This document shows, piece by piece, positions 60,160 through 64,000 of a DNA stretch of 64,000 nucleotides. Position numbers and translations under genes: made by a program. The notes beneath the pieces were generated by a model. The model worked only from the letters and a program-made list of their open reading frames with translations. It did not search any database and was not told the origin of the DNA. Origin of the DNA: Cephalopachus bancanus (Eukaryota; Chordata; Mammalia; Primates; Tarsiidae); assembly GCA_027257055.1 (NCBI GenBank), contig JAPVLO010000003.1, forward strand, positions 10,171,501 through 10,235,500. The letters are read 5' to 3'. The number at the start of each line of letters is the position of its first letter. The first letter of the stretch is position 1.

Positions 60160-60362
60160 TGAATGGAGCATCTATTCTCTGCTTGCCGTTGTTTTGGGCA
60201 CTTCTTTGTTCTTTTTTATTTAATCATCACAACAGATATTATTTAACCTGCTTTATAGGTAAGGGTCTGAAGCTCAGAAAATGTAAATGAATTGCTTAAT
60301 GCCAGCAGTCTGGTAAGTTCAGATCTAGGACCTAAAACCAAAGATTTTGTTCTTTAACATAA
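60160..60362 (-). repeat. MIR SINE
   Basis: Reversed MIR: ttatttaatcatcacaacagatatt, ctttataggtaagggtctgaagctc, aaatgaattgcttaatgccagcag. Confidence 0.75.
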
Positions 60363-60494
60363 TCGTGTAAAATTGACTAATGGTTTGAATCAAGAGTAAA
60401 GGATATGGGAGTAGAAAGGAGAATTTCAAACTAGTGACTGAAGATATAGTTAACTGGCAAAGAATGAAAAATTCTTCTTAATATGGATATCATA

Positions 60495-60730
60495 ACCATA
60501 TGGTTACCATTTCTCAAGTGCTTCCCATGAGCCAGACATTGTGCTAAGTGTTTCTCATTAACACTCACAGAACTCCCAGGAAGTACTGTCTTATTATCCA
60601 ATTGTACAGATGAAGAAATTGAGGTACTGAGATTTAAACTGACTTGCCTCAGGCCATTCAAGTTAATAAGCAGGGCATTTGGACTCAGACATACTTCTAT
60701 CTCCCTCTAAAGCTTGTACTGTTTCCATAA
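60495..60730 (-). repeat. MIR SINE
   Basis: Reversed MIR: catgagccagacattgtgctaagtg, ttacagatgaagaaattgaggtactg-like block, gacttgcctcaggccattcaag and ggcatttggactcagac. Confidence 0.85.
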
Positions 60731-61212
60731 TACTCTGCCACTCACCATTCAGACTCTTGAAATGTAAATGCTTTTGCCTGTTAATAACAACTGGAATTTA
60801 GGCCCAAGTCCAAGGCTTGTTCAATAATATATAAAGGCCACAAAGCCATACAACAAAGTACTTTGAAGCCTAAAACCCAACATTTTCTTACTAGAACAAA
60901 AAAAGTCTTCTTGATGCTGTGAAAATAGCAAAAATATAGAAATTATCTTCTCTAAGATGTTGCAGAGGCTGAAAATATGGCAAGATAGCTTTTTAAAAGA
61001 TATGTTTTATAAAAATTGTAAGAACACATATTTTTTAAAAAGTCTAAGGAATTCTATATTCCTTATAATGGAAAGCAGTTGTCTCTTGCCTCCCATTCCC
61101 TCTCTGTCCCTGCTTTTATTTCCACTTCCCAGAGGTAGTTATTTCAATTATGTCTGCCTCCATGTTTAGAATATCATGTATTGACTGTCATTTCTTAATC
61201 TTTTAAAGCTAT

Positions 61213-61894
61213 TTTATTAGTTTCCTAGGGCTGTCATAGCAAAGTATCATAAACTGGGTGACTTAAACAACAGAAATTTATTGTCTCACAGTTCTGGAGG
61301 CTAGAAGTCTCAGATCAAGGTGTCAGCAGCCTGGGTTCCTTTTGAGAGCTATGAGAAAGTATCTTTTCCTACTTCTTCTGTGTCTTCTGGTCGCTTGCTG
61401 GCAATCTTTTTGTTCCTTGGCTTGTTGATGTATTAACTCAATTTCTGCCTTTATCTTCACATGATCTTCCCTCTGCACCCAAATTCCACCTTTTTAATAA
61501 GAACAGCAGTCATACTGGATTAGAGCCCAACTTAATAACCTCATTTTTACTTGATGACCTCTGTAAAAACTCTATTTTTTTGTTGTTGTTGTTGTTGAGT
61601 TGGAGTCTCAGCCTGTCGCCCAGACTAGAGTGCAGTGGCCACTCCTGGCCACCGCAGCCTCGACCTGCTGGGCTCCGGTGATCCTTCCGCCTCAGCCTTC
61701 CAAGTAGTCGGAATTATAGGCATGCACTACCATGCCCGGCTGATTTTTTGATTTATTGTAGAGATGAGGTCTCGCTGCCCAGGTGGGTCTCGAACCTGCG
61801 GGCTAAAAACTCTATTTTTAAATAAGGTCACATTATAAGGCATTGGGTGTTAGGACTCCAATATGTTTTTCTGGGGACATAATTCAACCATAAA
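61213..61894 (-). mobile_element. MaLR LTR, MLT1A-type, split by Alu
   Basis: On the minus strand it starts atggttgaattatgtcccc, goes through ttggagtcctaacacccaatgcc and aataaggtcacat in reverse, and ends cccagtttatgatactttgc and agccctaggaaactaata, the MLT1A layout. Interrupted at 61580-61803 by an Alu. Solo LTR. Confidence 0.9.
61580..61803 (-). mobile_element. 5'-truncated Alu inside MLT1 LTR
   Basis: Contains linker, right arm and part of the left arm from gcccgcaggttcgagaccc. The 16-bp TSD taaaaactctattttt is at 61564-61579 and 61804-61819. The tail reads (TTG)n on the plus strand. Confidence 0.95.
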
Positions 61895-62663
61895 ATATAT
61901 TATCTATTGTATTTCCTATCATGAAAGATGAAGATTTGATTCTTATCCTCATTATATCTTTCTTTCATTCACTTTTATTCCTCCCATTTTTCTTGTAATA
62001 ATTTTTTGTTAGATCAAGATTCAGTATTTACATTATTATGACTATGAAAATATTTACATCTGAGTTATGTAATGAGTTTGATTAAATTTCCTTTCCTGTG
62101 CAACTTGGTTTTTATAGAATTATTAATGGTCTTATGTTCTTGTTTGCTTAATTTTCTAAGTAAAAAAAAGACCAAGGAATTCCTGTAGGTAAAAAAGGAC
62201 AATATGAGAAAAATTTAAAAACACAGACAAAGGTATGAACATGTAGTTTAAAGAAGAAAATAACTCATATGATTAACAAGCAGTTGATGAGATGCTCTAA
62301 CCCACTGGTGATTAGAGAAAGAAAACATCTAACTATTGCTTTGTTCTTCACAGATTCTCCAGAATTGAAAATCTGGATTGTGCTAAGGTATGTGACAGGT
62401 ATATGACAATACCGGAACTGCAAAGTACCACTGGTGAAATTGTAGGCTGGGCCAGCAACACTGGAGAGCACTTTGCCACAATTTAGTCAACTCCATCATG
62501 CTCTAGGATGTATATCCTACAGAAATTTCTTACTTTGTTTGCAGTAGATGGAAGTTGGAGACAATTTAGTTGTTGACTGATACGGTACCAGATAAGTATA
62601 CTTGGTGGATACATATTAAGGAATACTTATGAATTAGAAGGCATGAATTAATTATGTACACAA

Positions 62664-63369
62664 TGCTATGATTTGAACGTGTCCCCCAAAGTTTATAAGT
62701 TGAAAACTTGATCTCCAATGCAGCCCTGTTAGAAGGTGGGACCTAATGGAAGGTGTTTGTGTACCACCCCATGAAGGCATTAATGCTATCATCATGAGAG
62801 TAGTCTGTTTTCAGGATCGGGTTTCTTATAAAAGGACATGTTTGGCTGGGCTCGGTGGCTCAGCCTGTAATCCCGCGCCTTTGGGAGGCTGAGGTGAGTG
62901 GATTGCCTGAGCCCGCGGGTTCGAGACCCACCTGGGCAGCGAGACCTCATCTCTACAATAAATCAAAAAATCAGCCGGGCGTGGTAGCGCATGCCTGTAA
63001 TTCCGGCTACTCGGAAGGCTGAGGCGGAAGGATACTCGGAAGGCTGAGGTGGAAGGATCGCCGGCGTCCAGTGGGTCAAGGCTGTGGTGGCCGGAAGCGG
63101 CCACTGTACTCCAGTCTGGGCGACAGAGTGAGACTCCAACTCAAAAAAAAAAAAAGGACATGTTTGGTTCTCCTCTGCTCTCTTTTTCGCATTCTCGTTG
63201 CCTTTCCATCTTCTGCTATATGATGATATAGCAAGAAAGCCCTCACCAGATGCTGGCTCCTTGATCTTGGATTTCCCAGACACCAGAACTGTAAGAAATG
63301 AATTTATATTTATTATAAATGACCTGGTTTGTGGTATTCTGTTGTAGCAGCACAGAACAGACTAAGTCA
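62664..63369 (+). mobile_element. MaLR LTR, MLT1-type, split by Alu
   Basis: Starts tgctatgatttgaacgtgtcccc, continues aaaacttgatctccaatgcagc, and ends agccctcaccagatgctggctccttgatcttgg, cagaactgtaagaaatgaattt and cagcacagaacagactaagtca, the MLT1 order. An Alu sits at 62844-63151. It faces the opposite way to the MLT1 at 61213-61894. Solo LTR. Confidence 0.9.
62844..63151 (+). mobile_element. Full-length Alu inside MLT1, lineage-specific type
   Basis: Complete Alu with ggctgggctcggtggctcag start, cccgcgggttcgagaccc, linker acaataaatcaaaaaatcag and gagactccaactc end. The 14-bp TSD aaaaggacatgttt lies at 62830-62843 and 63152-63165. In the right arm a 25-bp unit (tactcggaaggctgagg(c/t)ggaagga) is tandemly duplicated at 63008-63057. 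Confidence 0.96.
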
Positions 63370-63951
63370 AAGCAGCAATATGGATAGAGCTAAGTGCTGG
63401 GTAACCAAAAGCAAAAAAAGCAATATTTATCAAAATATCGTATGTGTAAAATAAAAATGTGTGCAACTAATACAGTACACACTGAAGAATAACATATAAA
63501 TGAAATAGTATACTTTGAACATATCAAGATATTTACATATGGGGAAAATGGAAATAAGGGGGGATAAATAAATAAGAAAGGGGGGTATACTAAGACCAAT
63601 GCTGATGAGCCAAAGGTTAAGTAATATGATTAACTCAACCATCTGCATCTGAGGTATAAAAAATTTTATTATTTACATAATTATTATTAAATAAATATTA
63701 TTTACATGCGAGTCATGTAGTGTATTATTATTACATTTTCCTTATAAGAGGTTGGAAGAAGTTACAATTACTTTCACTTTCCTGGAGTTTAATAATGATC
63801 TAAATTTTTTGTTTAATGAGTTTTCTATGCATTCTCACTAATTTTCCCCTAAACTCTGTGCCAGACACATGTACTTCCTCCTTTTACATGCAAGTTATTT
63901 AATCTAATCTATCTGTGTCATACTTTTGGTGATGTCCCTCTTGCCATCTGC
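63370..63951. other. Unassigned AT-rich non-coding DNA
   Basis: No recognised gene or repeat. Confidence 0.4.
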
Positions 63952-64000
63952 TGTGAACTGATTGTGTTCCCTCCCCTCCAATCATATGTGGAAGACCTAA
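63952..64000 (+). mobile_element. MLT1-type LTR, 5' end running off the window
   Basis: The last 49 bases (tgtgaactgattgtgttccc, ccaatcatatgtggaagacc) match the start of an MLT1 LTR. The rest would lie beyond the window. Confidence 0.65.

Overview
This is a eukaryotic, primate-type stretch of DNA that looks like an intergenic or intronic gene desert. I found no intact protein-coding gene. It is AT-rich and full of 7SL-derived dimeric Alu elements, L1, MIR, L2, MaLR (MLT1-type) LTRs, DNA-transposon fossils and CA/GA microsatellites. The younger Alus have a linker reading acaataaatcaaaaaattag and a left arm carrying cccgcgggttcgagaccc. These differ from the simian, lemur and galago Alu consensus forms as I remember them, so my best guess for the source is a tarsier (inference, not proven).

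Layout. 1-7.2 kb: Alu fragment, CA repeat, MIRs, an ancient unnamed repeat, an internally deleted mariner element (about 5.58-6.12 kb) and an L1 3' end with a target-site duplication (TSD). 8-11 kb: a composite retroposon with a full-length 5S-rRNA-like head joined to an Alu (8473-8940), then two other Alus. 11.7-13.3 kb: compound CA/GA repeat, an L1 3' end with a 12-bp TSD, and a MER1-like hAT element with a perfect 8-bp TSD. 17-20.2 kb: truncated Alu, monomer-sized Alu, antisense MLT1, and a second mariner copy. 23.7-23.85 kb: a TATA box, ATG and splice-donor arrangement that could be a first exon (weak). 25.3-31 kb: MIR, L2, Alu, and two L1 fragments in opposite orientations. 32.05-33.23 kb: a solo LTR of class II (betaretrovirus-like) type with a 6-bp TSD. 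34.2-39.7 kb: a nearly 5.5-kb L1 that landed in a MIR and has lost its reverse-transcriptase core; an Alu sits inside its 3' part. 40-61 kb: mostly unique AT-rich DNA with MIR, L2 and an MLT1J/K-like LTR. 61.2-63.4 kb: two MLT1 LTRs in opposite orientation, each split by a younger Alu. The last 49 bases are the start of another MLT1 LTR.

No set of cellular genes works together here. The biology is retroposition and its layering: ancient MIR and L2, then MLT1, DNA transposons and L1, then lineage-specific Alus. The most notable object is the 5S-Alu chimera, which combines a 5S-type internal promoter with two copies of an Alu B-box and is bracketed as one unit by a 10-bp TSD.
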